Source: Clostridiaceae bacterium | GTDB taxonomy: Bacteria > Bacillota > Clostridia > Lachnospirales > Lachnospiraceae | NCBI GenBank assembly: GCA_018378255.1 | Contig: JAGZXV010000129.1 | Location: 1-16,902, forward strand | Direction: 5' to 3' | DNA: 16,902 bases | In this document: in pieces, positions 1 through 8,675 of the stretch | How positions within the stretch are numbered: the first letter of the stretch is position 1 | Layout: every line of letters begins with the position of its first letter | Notes under the pieces: model-generated | The model's database searches: none | What the model saw: the letters and a program-made list of their open reading frames with translations, nothing else | What the model was told of the DNA's origin: nothing | Program-made: the position numbers and the translations under genes

Positions 1-266
1 AGCTTTCTGCAGTACAGGTCATCACTGGCCGTCCGTTCCCTGATAAATCCGCCTCCATGAAGATTGATAACCAGGGCCGCCCCATCATTCGGGCTGCAGG
101 CCTGGGAAAAATACACGGTGGATTCTCCCAATCTGGTAGGCACTTTAATCAACCGGATTTCAACCGGATATTCCTCCAATTCCTCCTGCTTCACCAGTGA
201 GGAAGTCACTCTCTTTCTCGTTTCCTTTGCCATTTGTATCATTTCTTCTCTGCTAATCTGTTCCAT
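1..266 (-). CDS. alpha/beta hydrolase (esterase/lipase-like), N-terminal part only
   Basis: The gene begins at an ATG at 266, preceded by a GGAGG ribosome binding site, and runs off the left edge of the window, leaving 88 codons. Near the end of the visible part is HGGGF (residues 70-74), preceded by a hydrophobic strand (ALVINL). In hormone-sensitive-lipase-type hydrolases this HGGG motif forms the oxyanion hole. The Ser-Asp-His triad would lie outside the window, so catalysis cannot be confirmed. The N-terminal 35 residues are charged and helical, with no signal peptide, which suggests a cytoplasmic enzyme. It starts 40 nt after the SLC13 permease stop on the same strand and is probably co-transcribed with it. 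An ester or acylated compound taken up by that permease is a possible substrate, but this is inference from position alone. Confidence 0.75.
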   Translation of the reverse strand, partial: MEQISREEMIQMAKETRKRVTSSLVKQEELEEYPVEIRLIKVPTRLGESTVYFSQACSPNDGAALVINLHGGGFIRERTASDDLYCRK

Positions 267-306
267 AACAAACCTCCATACTAGAATGTGTTTGTACTGC
301 CTCCAT

Positions 307-1581
307 TTAATAGAATGGGAAAATAAACGGCAGCCAGACAATAGAAAATACAGTTATAATCAATACCAGCGGCAGGCCGCATTTTAAATAATCCTTTAAT
401 TTATAGCCGCCTGGCCCCATAATAATGGTCTGGGCCGGACAGGCCATAGGTGTAAGGATGGACGCGCAGCCGGCAATGAGCACTCCCATAACTGCGGCCC
501 TCGGATCCACCCCAATCTTAACAGACGCCGCACTCACGAGAGGAACGAATATGGTGATCGTCGCAATATTGGACATTACCTGGGTCAATATGAGGGGAAC
601 GATGAAGAAAACAGCCATTATCATATACGGATTCGTGGTATTTCCTAACAGCATTATCATTTTCTCAGCCACCACATCCCCGGCTCCTGTTATCTTAATG
701 GCATCAGACAGAGGAAGTACACCGGCGAAAAGGAATACGGTGGGCAGATGGATTGATCCCAGCGCTTCTCTTTCATTCAATACTCCGAAAATAACCAGCA
801 GACAAGCTCCCATACATGCCAGTATGTACATTTTAATTCCGATGACATCAGCAAATATCATCGCTGCGATGGTTGCCGCAATGATGAAGATGGCCGCCTT
901 TTCTTTCACTGGATCAAGCTGCGCCCCCTTCTCTTTTTTCTTAATATTGTCATCAAAAGAAGAATTGTCAATATCGGGAAGCAGCTTTCCTGCAGCCACC
1001 GCCACATAAATCAGGGATATGATCAGAATCGGAATGCGGGCAATGGTAAAGGACCAGATATTAAACGGCGTGGTTCCTCCTGCCTTCAGCATCACATCAC
1101 TCCATGTCATGTTGCTGGCGCCCTGTCCTAAGAATGTCATGCCGGTAGCGATATTTGCCACCACGATGGCAGGAAACAAAAGTTTACTCCTGCTGGTGCC
1201 GATCTCATTTCCAATTCCGATCAGCAGAGGAAGCATGATTGCCGCAGTTGCCGTCGCGCTCGTGACAATTGCCAGAATAGCCGCCACAATGCTTGCCATG
1301 AGAATCAGCATTTTCGGTTTGCTCTTATAACTGGTCACCAGCACCTGGGCCCGGTCCAGTATGGATGTCTTCGTTATGGCGGCCCCCACCACGAACATGG
1401 CGCAAAACATCACAACGTTGGTATTGGTAAATCCGGAAAATGCCTCTGACGGGGACAGTACCCCGGTTTGAATCAATGCGAGAATAATACAGGTAGATAT
1501 AAGGGAAAAAGGAACCTTTCCCGACATAAATGCAGCGATGGTCAACACTAATATAATCAGTGTAATTGATAATGGACTCAT
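307..1581 (-). CDS. SLC13/DASS-family anion permease
   Basis: The protein has 424 residues and is almost wholly hydrophobic, with roughly 10-12 membrane spans, the usual size for the divalent-anion:Na+ symporter / ion transporter superfamily. The two internal-repeat signature regions are visible: TSATATAAIMLP at about 107-118 and MSNIATITIFVP at about 336-347. The C-terminal part has ILTPMACPAQTIIMGPGGY (375-393), the family's TP...GPGGY element. A charged cytoplasmic loop lies at 203-228. Family members import di- and tricarboxylates, sulfate or related anions; the substrate cannot be read from the sequence. The start is supported by AGGAGGGG six bases upstream. Its neighbours are a LysR regulator and a 2-hydroxyacid dehydrogenase homologue upstream and an alpha/beta hydrolase downstream, suggesting uptake of an organic acid. 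Confidence 0.85.
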   Translation of the reverse strand: MSPLSITLIILVLTIAAFMSGKVPFSLISTCIILALIQTGVLSPSEAFSGFTNTNVVMFCAMFVVGAAITKTSILDRAQVLVTSYKSKPKMLILMASIVAAILAIVTSATATAAIMLPLLIGIGNEIGTSRSKLLFPAIVVANIATGMTFLGQGASNMTWSDVMLKAGGTTPFNIWSFTIARIPILIISLIYVAVAAGKLLPDIDNSSFDDNIKKKEKGAQLDPVKEKAAIFIIAATIAAMIFADVIGIKMYILACMGACLLVIFGVLNEREALGSIHLPTVFLFAGVLPLSDAIKITGAGDVVAEKMIMLLGNTTNPYMIMAVFFIVPLILTQVMSNIATITIFVPLVSAASVKIGVDPRAAVMGVLIAGCASILTPMACPAQTIIMGPGGYKLKDYLKCGLPLVLIITVFSIVWLPFIFPFY

Positions 1582-1599
1582 AAAAAACCCCTCCTACTT

Positions 1600-1690
1600 T
1601 TATTTGCAGTTCATACGCGTATCACCTGAGAAAGCGTAACAGGAAAGACACTGATCTGTTACAAGAAAACTTTAACATATCTGCAAATAA
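1600..1690. promoter_or_regulatory. Inverted repeats upstream of the SLC13 permease; candidate regulator site
   Basis: The 158 bp between the LysR gene and the permease hold three separate symmetric signals. A perfect 10-bp palindrome, ATACGCGTAT, lies at 1613-1622. GTAACAG (1636-1642) and CTGTTAC (1656-1662) form a 7-bp inverted repeat with a 13-nt gap. TTATTTGCAG (1600-1609) is repeated inverted as CTGCAAATAA (1681-1690). Such a cluster just upstream of a transporter and next to a LysR gene suggests operator DNA, possibly for that LysR protein. I did not find a convincing -35/-10 pair, so the promoter itself is not placed. Confidence 0.4.
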
Positions 1691-1739
1691 CTGTGAAATA
1701 CTTGTTTTTTATAAGTCCATAACTTTAATTTATTACGTT

Positions 1740-2636
1740 TCAGCCGGATTCAAAATATTCATGGATAAAATGAATACACTTTTTTGCCGCTTTACTCAGC
1801 ACCCGGCCCTTTTTCCACACAAACCCGGCCTTATATCTCACCGGGCGGCTTAGCGGAACCGCCGCCATTCCCTCGCTCCGGATCAGCGATGCGAATTCAT
1901 CCCCCAGCGCAAAAGACACTCCCACATGATTGGCCACCAGATTATAGGTTGTAACCATCTGCTCCGGAGTGGCCAGAATATTGGGCACAAGACCGCATCG
2001 TTCAAATTCCGCGTCTATCTTCTGTCTGATATAGGAATGGGTGGGCAGATAGATTAAGGGGACTCCGGCCAGGTCTTCAATGGAAATGGTTTTGTACCGG
2101 GACAGCGGATGATCCTTATGCACCAAAACTTTCATTTCCCCCTGCTTTATTATAAATGTCTCATAGTTTTTGAGGATTTCCCCCTCTTCTCTCAAAACCA
2201 TATACCCCAGTTCGATCTCATCCGCGTCCAGCGCTTCCATGATTCCATAACTCCCCAGCTCCATCACCTGCAGCCTGGCCATGGGATAGCTCTCCATAAA
2301 ATCCCTGTATAAAGCAGGCGTTACAAATGCCCCGTTAATCGGGGTCACGCCAATATTCAGGATCCAGTCGTTAGCCGCAGACATCTCCTGCATCTCCTTC
2401 ACAGAATCCTCAATCCGCCCTAATATATCCACCACTTTTTCAAGAAATATCTTCCCTTCACAGGTCAGCATCACGCTTCTTTTATCTCGGACCAGCAGCG
2501 TTACCCCCAACTCCTCTTCCATCCGCTTAACCGCAGTTGTGATTGTCGGCTGGGCGACACAGAGTTCTTCCGCCGCCTTGGTAAAACTCCCGGTCCGGGC
2601 CACCGCTTCAAAATACTCTAGCTTTCGAAACTCCAT
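1740..2636 (-). CDS. LysR-family transcriptional regulator
   Basis: This is a standard-length LysR protein (about 298 residues). The N-terminal winged helix-turn-helix reads SFTKAAEELCVAQPTITTAV with the typical conserved Ala, Gln-Pro and Ser/Thr positions. It is followed by a linker helix and a periplasmic-binding-protein-like effector domain from about residue 90 to the end. I start it at the ATG at 2636 (MEFRKLEYFEAV...), the usual LysR beginning, with GGGGAG four bases upstream. An in-frame ATG at 2648 is possible but sits too close to its own purine run. The gene begins within 20 nt of the dehydrogenase stop, so the two are probably one transcript. Family knowledge suggests it senses a small acid or metabolite and controls the neighbouring dehydrogenase and/or the permease. 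The ligand is unknown. Confidence 0.88.
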   Translation of the reverse strand: MEFRKLEYFEAVARTGSFTKAAEELCVAQPTITTAVKRMEEELGVTLLVRDKRSVMLTCEGKIFLEKVVDILGRIEDSVKEMQEMSAANDWILNIGVTPINGAFVTPALYRDFMESYPMARLQVMELGSYGIMEALDADEIELGYMVLREEGEILKNYETFIIKQGEMKVLVHKDHPLSRYKTISIEDLAGVPLIYLPTHSYIRQKIDAEFERCGLVPNILATPEQMVTTYNLVANHVGVSFALGDEFASLIRSEGMAAVPLSRPVRYKAGFVWKKGRVLSKAAKKCIHFIHEYFESG

Positions 2637-2655
2637 CCTTCTCCCCATTTCCCTC

Positions 2656-3600
2656 TCATAAAGACGCCTGTGCCTCTTTAATCACCTCAAAGGAACGCGC
2701 CAGTTCCTCCAGCTCGGTATCCGTCAAATGATACTCCACCAATTCCTTCACGCCCTGGCTGTTAATTACGGCAGGCACACCGGCGTAGATCCCATTTTCC
2801 CCATATTCCCCATGCAGCATGGCGGATACGGGAATCACTTTATTCTCATCCCTTAAAATCGCATTGACGATCTGTACGGTTATCGATGCGATTCCGAAGG
2901 TGGTCGCCCCTTTTGCATTCACAATCCGGTATGCGATCTGCGCCGTATTCTCCTTCACCTTCCCAATGTCGAATTCCTTCAGCCTGTCCCTGTTGTCCTG
3001 CAGAATCTCTAAAAACTTCTTTCCTCCCACCGTCACCTGGCTCCACGGTATCATCTGGGAATCCCCATGTTCCCCCATACAGAGGGCATAAACGCTCTGA
3101 GGATCCACATGCATCACATCCGCCAAATGATAACGGAGACGGGCGGAATCAAGAGCCGTTCCGGTCCCAATCACCCTTGATTCCGGAAGACCCGACAGTT
3201 TCTGCACATACCAGCTGATCACATCCACCGGATTTGTGATCACCACAATGCTTCCGTCAAACCCGCTGCCCATGACTGACGGAATCACACCGTCCATAAT
3301 TCCGGCCGCTTTTCCAAGCATATCCAGCCTTGTCTGCCCTTTGATATAGGGAAGTGCAGCCGCAATCACCACCACATCCGCATCCCTGCACTCCGCGTAA
3401 GTTCCCGCCTGCACATGCATCTTGCTTCCACTGTACCCCATGGAATGCTGCAGGTCCGTAGCCTCCGCCCAGGCCTTTTCCTCATTCAGATCAATCAATA
3501 CCAGATCATCACAAATCTGCCCCATAACCAGGTTAAATGCCACTGCCGCACCCACGGAGCCAATTCCCACAATCACTACCTTACTTCTGCCAATAGCCAT
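2656..3600 (-). CDS. L-lactate/L-2-hydroxyacid dehydrogenase family protein
   Basis: The length, 314 residues, is normal for NAD-dependent LDH/MDH enzymes. It has the nucleotide-binding GIGSVG (12-17) with an acidic residue at the end of strand 2 (Asp37, NAD preference). It also has ITNPVDVI (121-128), Asp151 and Arg154 (equivalent to Asp168 and Arg171) and the GEHGDSQ motif with the catalytic His178 (His195). The mobile-loop Arg is present (Arg91, equivalent to Arg109). The specificity loop is unusual: canonical LDH has AGANQKPGETR, but here it is AALPYIKGQTR (81-91 with its preceding Ala), so the Gln102 position is Tyr85. Malate enzymes have Arg there. The enzyme may therefore reduce a 2-oxoacid bulkier than pyruvate, as L-2-hydroxyisocaproate dehydrogenases do; that is inference. 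The start has a strong AGGAGG. No clear promoter was seen in the 92 bp upstream. Confidence 0.88.
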   Translation of the reverse strand: MAIGRSKVVIVGIGSVGAAVAFNLVMGQICDDLVLIDLNEEKAWAEATDLQHSMGYSGSKMHVQAGTYAECRDADVVVIAAALPYIKGQTRLDMLGKAAGIMDGVIPSVMGSGFDGSIVVITNPVDVISWYVQKLSGLPESRVIGTGTALDSARLRYHLADVMHVDPQSVYALCMGEHGDSQMIPWSQVTVGGKKFLEILQDNRDRLKEFDIGKVKENTAQIAYRIVNAKGATTFGIASITVQIVNAILRDENKVIPVSAMLHGEYGENGIYAGVPAVINSQGVKELVEYHLTDTELEELARSFEVIKEAQASL

Positions 3601-3692
3601 AAATACCTCCTGTTCATTCTTATCCTTTCCGCCATCTGTTCACCGCAGCGCCCGGCCCCACATCTGACAAAAAGCAGTTTATAAACGCAGCG

Positions 3693-4736
3693 CTAAAACA
3701 TTTTTAAATAATAATACGGCAAAAACAGCCTTTGGGCTATTTTAATATCCGGAAGCCACTGTCCGACATCCAGAAACACAGGACAGAGGATTAAACTTCC
3801 TATGATAAAAAACGGTATCAGACAGCAGATCACCGCTCCATTTCTCACCACGCTTTTTAAAAGGAATGCGAACCCGGAAACCAGGATAACATAAACGGCC
3901 ATACATGCCAGCTCATATCCGAAATTCCCCATATTTCCTGTCACCTTCAGAGAAACCAGGCCGGATACCGCTGCCAGAAACACCAAAGCCAATACGGACG
4001 CCGCCTTGCACCACAATTTCTGAGAATAAGGCACCGGGATATAAAGCCCCTTTTTCTCATCCTCCAAAAGCATGACTGATGCAAAAATCCCAGCGATAAA
4101 CACCATGACCGCTGCCACTCCCCGAACCGGAAAACCCGTTTTTACCGTAACATCCTGTATATTTCCCCCATCTATGGTATCATAGGCGAATGCAAACGTG
4201 CTGTGGTTTGTCCGGTACATGTCAAACAGCTCCGACAGTTCCGCCCATGCCTGTTTCTCATCAAGCGGTTCAAATCCCTGCTCATTTATCACATAATTTT
4301 CCAGCAGTACCCGTCCATACTGTTCCATTAAAGCCGCGAACACCACCTCAGAAGCCAGCGGTGAAATCACAGTGGCCGGAGATGTGCACAAGCCGATGCT
4401 GCGCCTGTATTTCTCTTCATTCAAACGTTCTTCCAGGTCTTCATAGAAGATATAACCGCACTCCGCCTGTTTGGAAGATACCTCCCTTTCCAGTTCCTCC
4501 ACCGTATCACACCGGTAAAAATCAAAAACACTGTCCCTCTCCATTAAAGAAGCCACGGTCCGTTCCGCCAGATCCCCGCCTTCCACATAAAGAGCGATCT
4601 TCACGCCTTCCTCGTCTTTCGCTTCCATCTTCGCGGCCCCATACAAAACCAGAGGAAGAAACAGCAGCAGGATTAAATATCCCGGATGTTTTAACTGCCT
4701 TTTACAGGAAAGGCAAAACCACGTCCATATCCTCAT
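3693..4736 (-). CDS. ABC-2-type transporter permease (second permease of the operon)
   Basis: The 347-residue membrane protein has one N-terminal span (about 18-35) and a roughly 165-residue extracytoplasmic region. Four or five clustered spans follow from about residue 203 (VRGVAAVMVFIAGIFASVML onwards). This is the layout of ABC-2 / YhgE-like export permeases. The open frame extends 28 codons further upstream. I chose the ATG at 4736 because it overlaps the upstream permease stop as ATGA and has GGAGG six bases before it, a classic translationally coupled start. It is the last gene of the ABC operon. It pairs with the preceding permease, so the two probably form a heterodimer with the ATPase at 7998-8675. 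The transported substrate is not identifiable from sequence. Confidence 0.82.
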   Translation of the reverse strand: MRIWTWFCLSCKRQLKHPGYLILLLFLPLVLYGAAKMEAKDEEGVKIALYVEGGDLAERTVASLMERDSVFDFYRCDTVEELEREVSSKQAECGYIFYEDLEERLNEEKYRRSIGLCTSPATVISPLASEVVFAALMEQYGRVLLENYVINEQGFEPLDEKQAWAELSELFDMYRTNHSTFAFAYDTIDGGNIQDVTVKTGFPVRGVAAVMVFIAGIFASVMLLEDEKKGLYIPVPYSQKLWCKAASVLALVFLAAVSGLVSLKVTGNMGNFGYELACMAVYVILVSGFAFLLKSVVRNGAVICCLIPFFIIGSLILCPVFLDVGQWLPDIKIAQRLFLPYYYLKMF

Positions 4737-5929
4737 AGCCGCCCTCCAATCCGCTTCTGAGCCAGTGAAGCCGCCACATAAAATGCAGACGCAGCCAAAA
4801 TAAGCCGCAGCACCGCCCACCAGGACAACGCAGACGCCATCGTGAGTTTAACCGCATCCATCATCCAGCCGGCCGGCATATAAGGCGCTATCTTTGCTAA
4901 TCCTTCAGGCAGAAACACAGAGGGTACAATTCCGCCTGCAATAAACATCATTCCCACAGAGCACAAGAAAATCCCCATCACGCCTGCCAACCGGCTGCCG
5001 CTCAGTTCATAGATAAACACAATCATAGACGCCGCTGAAACGCAGACGAGTAAAACCACCCCCACAAGCTGCAGATTCCAATCCATAAAGCCCAAAGCAC
5101 ACGCTGCCCCCGCCGTCAATAATGCCGCCAGCATCAACAACAGGGATATGGACAACACGCTTCCAAACGTCTGTTTCCAGCAGCCGATTCCCATCAGTTC
5201 CAGCTTCTGCCTGAGAATTCCATTCTTTTTCTTAACGATCATAGACGCAGGAATCCCGCATAACAGAAGGAATAGTATAAATGCAGAAATCCCATAAAAC
5301 TCCAATACCGGAATATCGCCCACAGCTGACACCTGATAATCCTTAAAATAACTGTCCCGCGGCAGGCTGTAATTTAAAAATATCTTATTCAGGTCCGCAT
5401 TTACCGGATAAATCCGGTCGGTCATCCCATAACGCACGCACAGGTTATCCGCCGCATAGATGGCAGCCTGGGCAATGCTGAGAATGCTGGCCCCCGCATC
5501 TGCCAGTTCCTTGAACACAGCCGCCTCTATGCCCGTTGATTTTGGAAATATAATGGTGGCAGGTGTATTGGTTCCGTCGATAATCCCCTCTATCATATGG
5601 TCCGGTACCACAATAAGAGCCGACAAAATTCCCTGTTCCAGCTCTTGCCTGCCCTTCTCCATATCCACATACTTCAGGTCGCTGATGCTCTGCACACTTT
5701 CCATCTCGCCCAAAATATACATCACTTTTTCTGCCAGCTCGTCCTTTTCAGGCAATACAACCCCGATTTGAATCCGCCCGGCCGCGCTGTCGCCATAAAT
5801 CATATTACTGGCAGAAAAAGCAATTGCGCCAAGCACAACTGCCAGCACAACTGCTCCTCCTGTAAAATATGGCAATTTACGGCAAGCCTTTTTCAATTCA
5901 AGCTGTAAATAGACCAAAAACATCTTCAT
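4733..5929 (-). CDS. ABC-2-type transporter permease (first permease of the operon)
   Basis: This 398-residue protein has an N-terminal span at about 23-40, followed by a large extracytoplasmic domain (about 45-205). Spans then lie near 209-232, 255-280, 287-306, 316-335 and 368-390. The order matches ABC-2 exporters with a split membrane domain. GAGG lies seven bases upstream of the ATG at 5929. The gene starts 28 nt after the zinc-ribbon protein and overlaps the next permease by 4 nt, indicating one transcript. No catalytic residues are expected in such a subunit. Related permeases export lipids, peptides, antibiotics or cell-wall precursors; which one applies here is not shown. Confidence 0.83.
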   Translation of the reverse strand: MKMFLVYLQLELKKACRKLPYFTGGAVVLAVVLGAIAFSASNMIYGDSAAGRIQIGVVLPEKDELAEKVMYILGEMESVQSISDLKYVDMEKGRQELEQGILSALIVVPDHMIEGIIDGTNTPATIIFPKSTGIEAAVFKELADAGASILSIAQAAIYAADNLCVRYGMTDRIYPVNADLNKIFLNYSLPRDSYFKDYQVSAVGDIPVLEFYGISAFILFLLLCGIPASMIVKKKNGILRQKLELMGIGCWKQTFGSVLSISLLLMLAALLTAGAACALGFMDWNLQLVGVVLLVCVSAASMIVFIYELSGSRLAGVMGIFLCSVGMMFIAGGIVPSVFLPEGLAKIAPYMPAGWMMDAVKLTMASALSWWAVLRLILAASAFYVAASLAQKRIGGRL

Positions 5930-5957
5930 CGTTTATCCTCGTTTCCACACGGATTCC

Positions 5958-7976
5958 TTACTCGAACTTGCTAAGAAGGCCCATAATTCTGCCGTATGCA
6001 GACATGATGAGAACTCCCCATTCATTTTCCGTCGCACCCAGAATGTCGAACTCCGTACCTTCCAGATCTTCAATCTCGCCATCCATCGGCGCAATCGAAT
6101 AATAACCGGAAAGCTCCAGCACATCCATTCCTTCTGAAGAAATGGAAATGGAATCAGCATCAGCACGGAAGCCTTTGCCCTTTTCCAGATCTTCAATCAC
6201 TCCTGCAACGGTCACTTTAAACATCTCACTGCCGTAATCGCTTCCAACCAGCATCAGGTCGTAATCGCCGCTCTTTCTGTCATAACTTCCGCTGTAAGAT
6301 AATTCGACCAGTTCATCATCAAAATCCAATCCTAAATCTACATCGCAGGTAAGGGCTTTATCATCATATTTCCCTTCTTTTACAAATGTGATTTCTCCTG
6401 TCTCTCCGTCTGCATCCACAGTAAGTACAGCTTTCATATTCTGGGTCAGATATGCTCCGCCGTTCATCTCCAGGTTAAGACCCAGCAACGCGCTGGAATC
6501 ATCTTCATAGGTCAGACCAGTCTCTGCTTCTAAGGAAACCAGCCTGCCCTTCTTATCCAGATAAACCGTAATTTCGATCTCGTCATCCAGGGCTTTATCA
6601 AGGGCCGAAATCATCTCTTCACTGCCCATAGCCAGCTCATCCCACATCTCATTGACCATAGTCTCACCGTTCAACAGATCAGGATCACCATAAATAGAAG
6701 AACTCATCATCTGGTTCGACAGGTTCATGATCTGACTGTAGTAGTCGATCAGCTCCTGTTTTAAGGTCTCATCTTCCAGGAAGAACTGGCATGTCTCATC
6801 CACAAATTCTATTAAATCGTCTTTGGAAACCACCATTCCAAAGCCCCGGCAGGATACTTCCGAACCGTCTACTTTAACTTTCTTCTTTTTAGAAATTTTA
6901 GATACCTTTATGCTGTCTTTCAGCTTATCGAAAGAATCCGTCTCCTTATCAAACCGCTCTTTCAGTCCCAGCACATCGATGGGGCCTGCCGAACCGGGAG
7001 CGTAAAGGCTCTGGCAGTATTCGATATAGCTCTTAAACGCATCCATATCAATGCCGCTCATATCAATAAACCGGCCCAAATACGGTGAATTTTCAATCTG
7101 ACTGGCAAGATCGTCCGCATAATTTAAAACGAAAACCTGGTCAAAAAGATCCGGCAGCGAGGCCTTAAAATAGGTATCGTCATAATACATTTTCAGCGTT
7201 GTGATATCAATGCCTTTATAGATGATGCCAAGATCCAGGGAACCGGTATTGTTCACCATATCATTTTTTTCAAATATATCGAACCCTGCGCCCTCAAAGC
7301 TGCCCAGTCCCAATCCCGCCATATCTTTTTCCAGTGTCAGGCCAAATCCGTAATCCGTGCTGGCCGTCTGGGCATTGGTAAAGATATCGCCGAATCCAAA
7401 AATCTCTTCCGAAGGTCTTACCTGCTCCGAAGAATTGACGCTTTTAAATGCATCAAACACCTCTTCCTTCGGATCTTTCTGCATCCCAAAAAATGCTGCC
7501 GCTGCGATTCCAACAACTGCAACCGCTGCAACTGCCGCGATGATGATTCCTTTTCCCTTTTTCTTCTTTGGAGCAGCTGCTTCTGCCTGGGAGTTAATCA
7601 CCGGAGACAAAACTGCCGGCTCTGTTGTATATGTATCATCTGAAGACGGGGAGTTCACTCCCGCTGTGTTATCCGCCGCAGCTTCTCCATCCAGGGTTTC
7701 ACGGTCCGGCTTCTCCAGAACTACGGCATTCTTCGCTGTCTCTTCCTTTACTGTCTCTTCCTCATTCGTCTCTTTATCAGCCGGACTGCCCCAATCAATC
7801 TTTCTCTCAGTCAAATCCGGCATTTCCGTTTCCCCATCCTTCTTTGGCCGTTCTGCTGATCCATCCGTTTCAGACGCGTTCCCCGCCTGACTCCGGGTTT
7901 CATTCAGCCTGGCACCGCAAGAAGTACAAAATTTCGCATTTTCATCATTTTCCATGTTGCAATTCGGACATTTCAT
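5958..7976 (-). CDS. zinc-ribbon membrane protein with large extracytoplasmic domain, ABC-exporter-associated
   Basis: The 672-residue protein is built in clear segments. Residues 3-20 form a zinc ribbon (CPNC ... CTSC). Residues 25-136 are an acidic, low-complexity linker rich in Glu, Thr and Ala. A Lys-rich stop (about 137-142) precedes a single membrane span (about 143-164). Some 500 residues follow that are acidic and rich in beta-type sequence. Positive charge before the span predicts the zinc ribbon inside the cell and the large part outside. I do not recognise the extracytoplasmic domain. The gene lies between the ABC ATPase (21 nt upstream) and the permeases (28 nt downstream), so it probably belongs to the exporter as an accessory, sensor or substrate-handling subunit. 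No enzyme motif was seen. Confidence 0.8.
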   Translation of the reverse strand: MKCPNCNMENDENAKFCTSCGARLNETRSQAGNASETDGSAERPKKDGETEMPDLTERKIDWGSPADKETNEEETVKEETAKNAVVLEKPDRETLDGEAAADNTAGVNSPSSDDTYTTEPAVLSPVINSQAEAAAPKKKKGKGIIIAAVAAVAVVGIAAAAFFGMQKDPKEEVFDAFKSVNSSEQVRPSEEIFGFGDIFTNAQTASTDYGFGLTLEKDMAGLGLGSFEGAGFDIFEKNDMVNNTGSLDLGIIYKGIDITTLKMYYDDTYFKASLPDLFDQVFVLNYADDLASQIENSPYLGRFIDMSGIDMDAFKSYIEYCQSLYAPGSAGPIDVLGLKERFDKETDSFDKLKDSIKVSKISKKKKVKVDGSEVSCRGFGMVVSKDDLIEFVDETCQFFLEDETLKQELIDYYSQIMNLSNQMMSSSIYGDPDLLNGETMVNEMWDELAMGSEEMISALDKALDDEIEITVYLDKKGRLVSLEAETGLTYEDDSSALLGLNLEMNGGAYLTQNMKAVLTVDADGETGEITFVKEGKYDDKALTCDVDLGLDFDDELVELSYSGSYDRKSGDYDLMLVGSDYGSEMFKVTVAGVIEDLEKGKGFRADADSISISSEGMDVLELSGYYSIAPMDGEIEDLEGTEFDILGATENEWGVLIMSAYGRIMGLLSKFE

Positions 7977-7997
7977 AGCTCATTCTCCCTTTATCAT

Positions 7998-8675
7998 TTA
8001 TTTTTCAAACCGGCTCACCAGCTCTTTGGCACTCATTCCTATGGGCGCCTGTTCCAGTTTTCCGTGATTCAAAACGTACAATTTCGTGCACAAAGACAAC
8101 TCCTCCAGCTCATGAGAGGACAGGAGCACAGTGCCCCCTGCCGCCATATACTTAATGAGATAGTTTCTTATATCTTCTTTGCAGATCAGATCCAGTGCAG
8201 CCCCCGGTTCATCCATAATCAGAACCGGCGCATGATTGGACAAAGCACAGGCGATACTGAGCCTCTTTTTCATCCCTCCCGATAAACGGCTGACATCTGT
8301 TCCCAGAAAGCCGCCGATTCCAAGCATTGCCGCAGTTCCATGATCCAGATCCGCTTCCATCTTTTTCTTATCACCACGATAATATAATTTCAAATTATCC
8401 TTAGCCGACAACTCTTCCATCAATGGATTTTCCTGGGGAACATACGCAATGCAGTCAGATAGGATTCTTCTGCTTCCAAGAATTTCCTTTCCCTGATACG
8501 TCATGCTGCCTTTATCCGCTCTTACAGTTCCCGATAAAACAGAAAAAAGCGTTGTTTTCCCACAGCCGTTTCCGCCTGCGATTCCCACACATTCACCTGG
8601 ACCCACAGAAAAAGACACACCTTCCAATACACTTTTATGCTTGTACCGTTTCCAGATATCTGTCACTTCTATCAT
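7998..8675 (-). CDS. ABC transporter ATP-binding protein
   Basis: The 225-residue ATPase domain is complete. Walker A is GGNGCGKTT (34-42), the Q-loop is Gln81 (VPQENP), and the signature is LSGGM (131-135). Walker B is VLIMDEP with the catalytic Glu156, and the switch His is His188 (SSHELEE). The D-loop is GAALDL. It has no fused membrane domain, so it needs the two permeases downstream. It is the first gene of the operon, which continues through the zinc-ribbon protein. GGAGG lies six bases upstream of the ATG at 8675. It closely resembles exporter ATPases of the CcmA/drug-resistance group. The sequence does not settle the substrate. Confidence 0.93.
   Translation of the reverse strand: MIEVTDIWKRYKHKSVLEGVSFSVGPGECVGIAGGNGCGKTTLFSVLSGTVRADKGSMTYQGKEILGSRRILSDCIAYVPQENPLMEELSAKDNLKLYYRGDKKKMEADLDHGTAAMLGIGGFLGTDVSRLSGGMKKRLSIACALSNHAPVLIMDEPGAALDLICKEDIRNYLIKYMAAGGTVLLSSHELEELSLCTKLYVLNHGKLEQAPIGMSAKELVSRFEK

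Noticed and set aside
425..1330. Plus-strand open frames over the SLC13 permease gene
   Set aside because: They are antisense shadows of a well-supported membrane-protein gene, with no ribosome sites and no recognisable domains.
3674..3689. GTTTATAAAC palindrome followed by TTTTT after the last ABC permease gene, as a terminator
   Set aside because: The loop would be too small and the stem too short and AT-rich; I would not call termination here.
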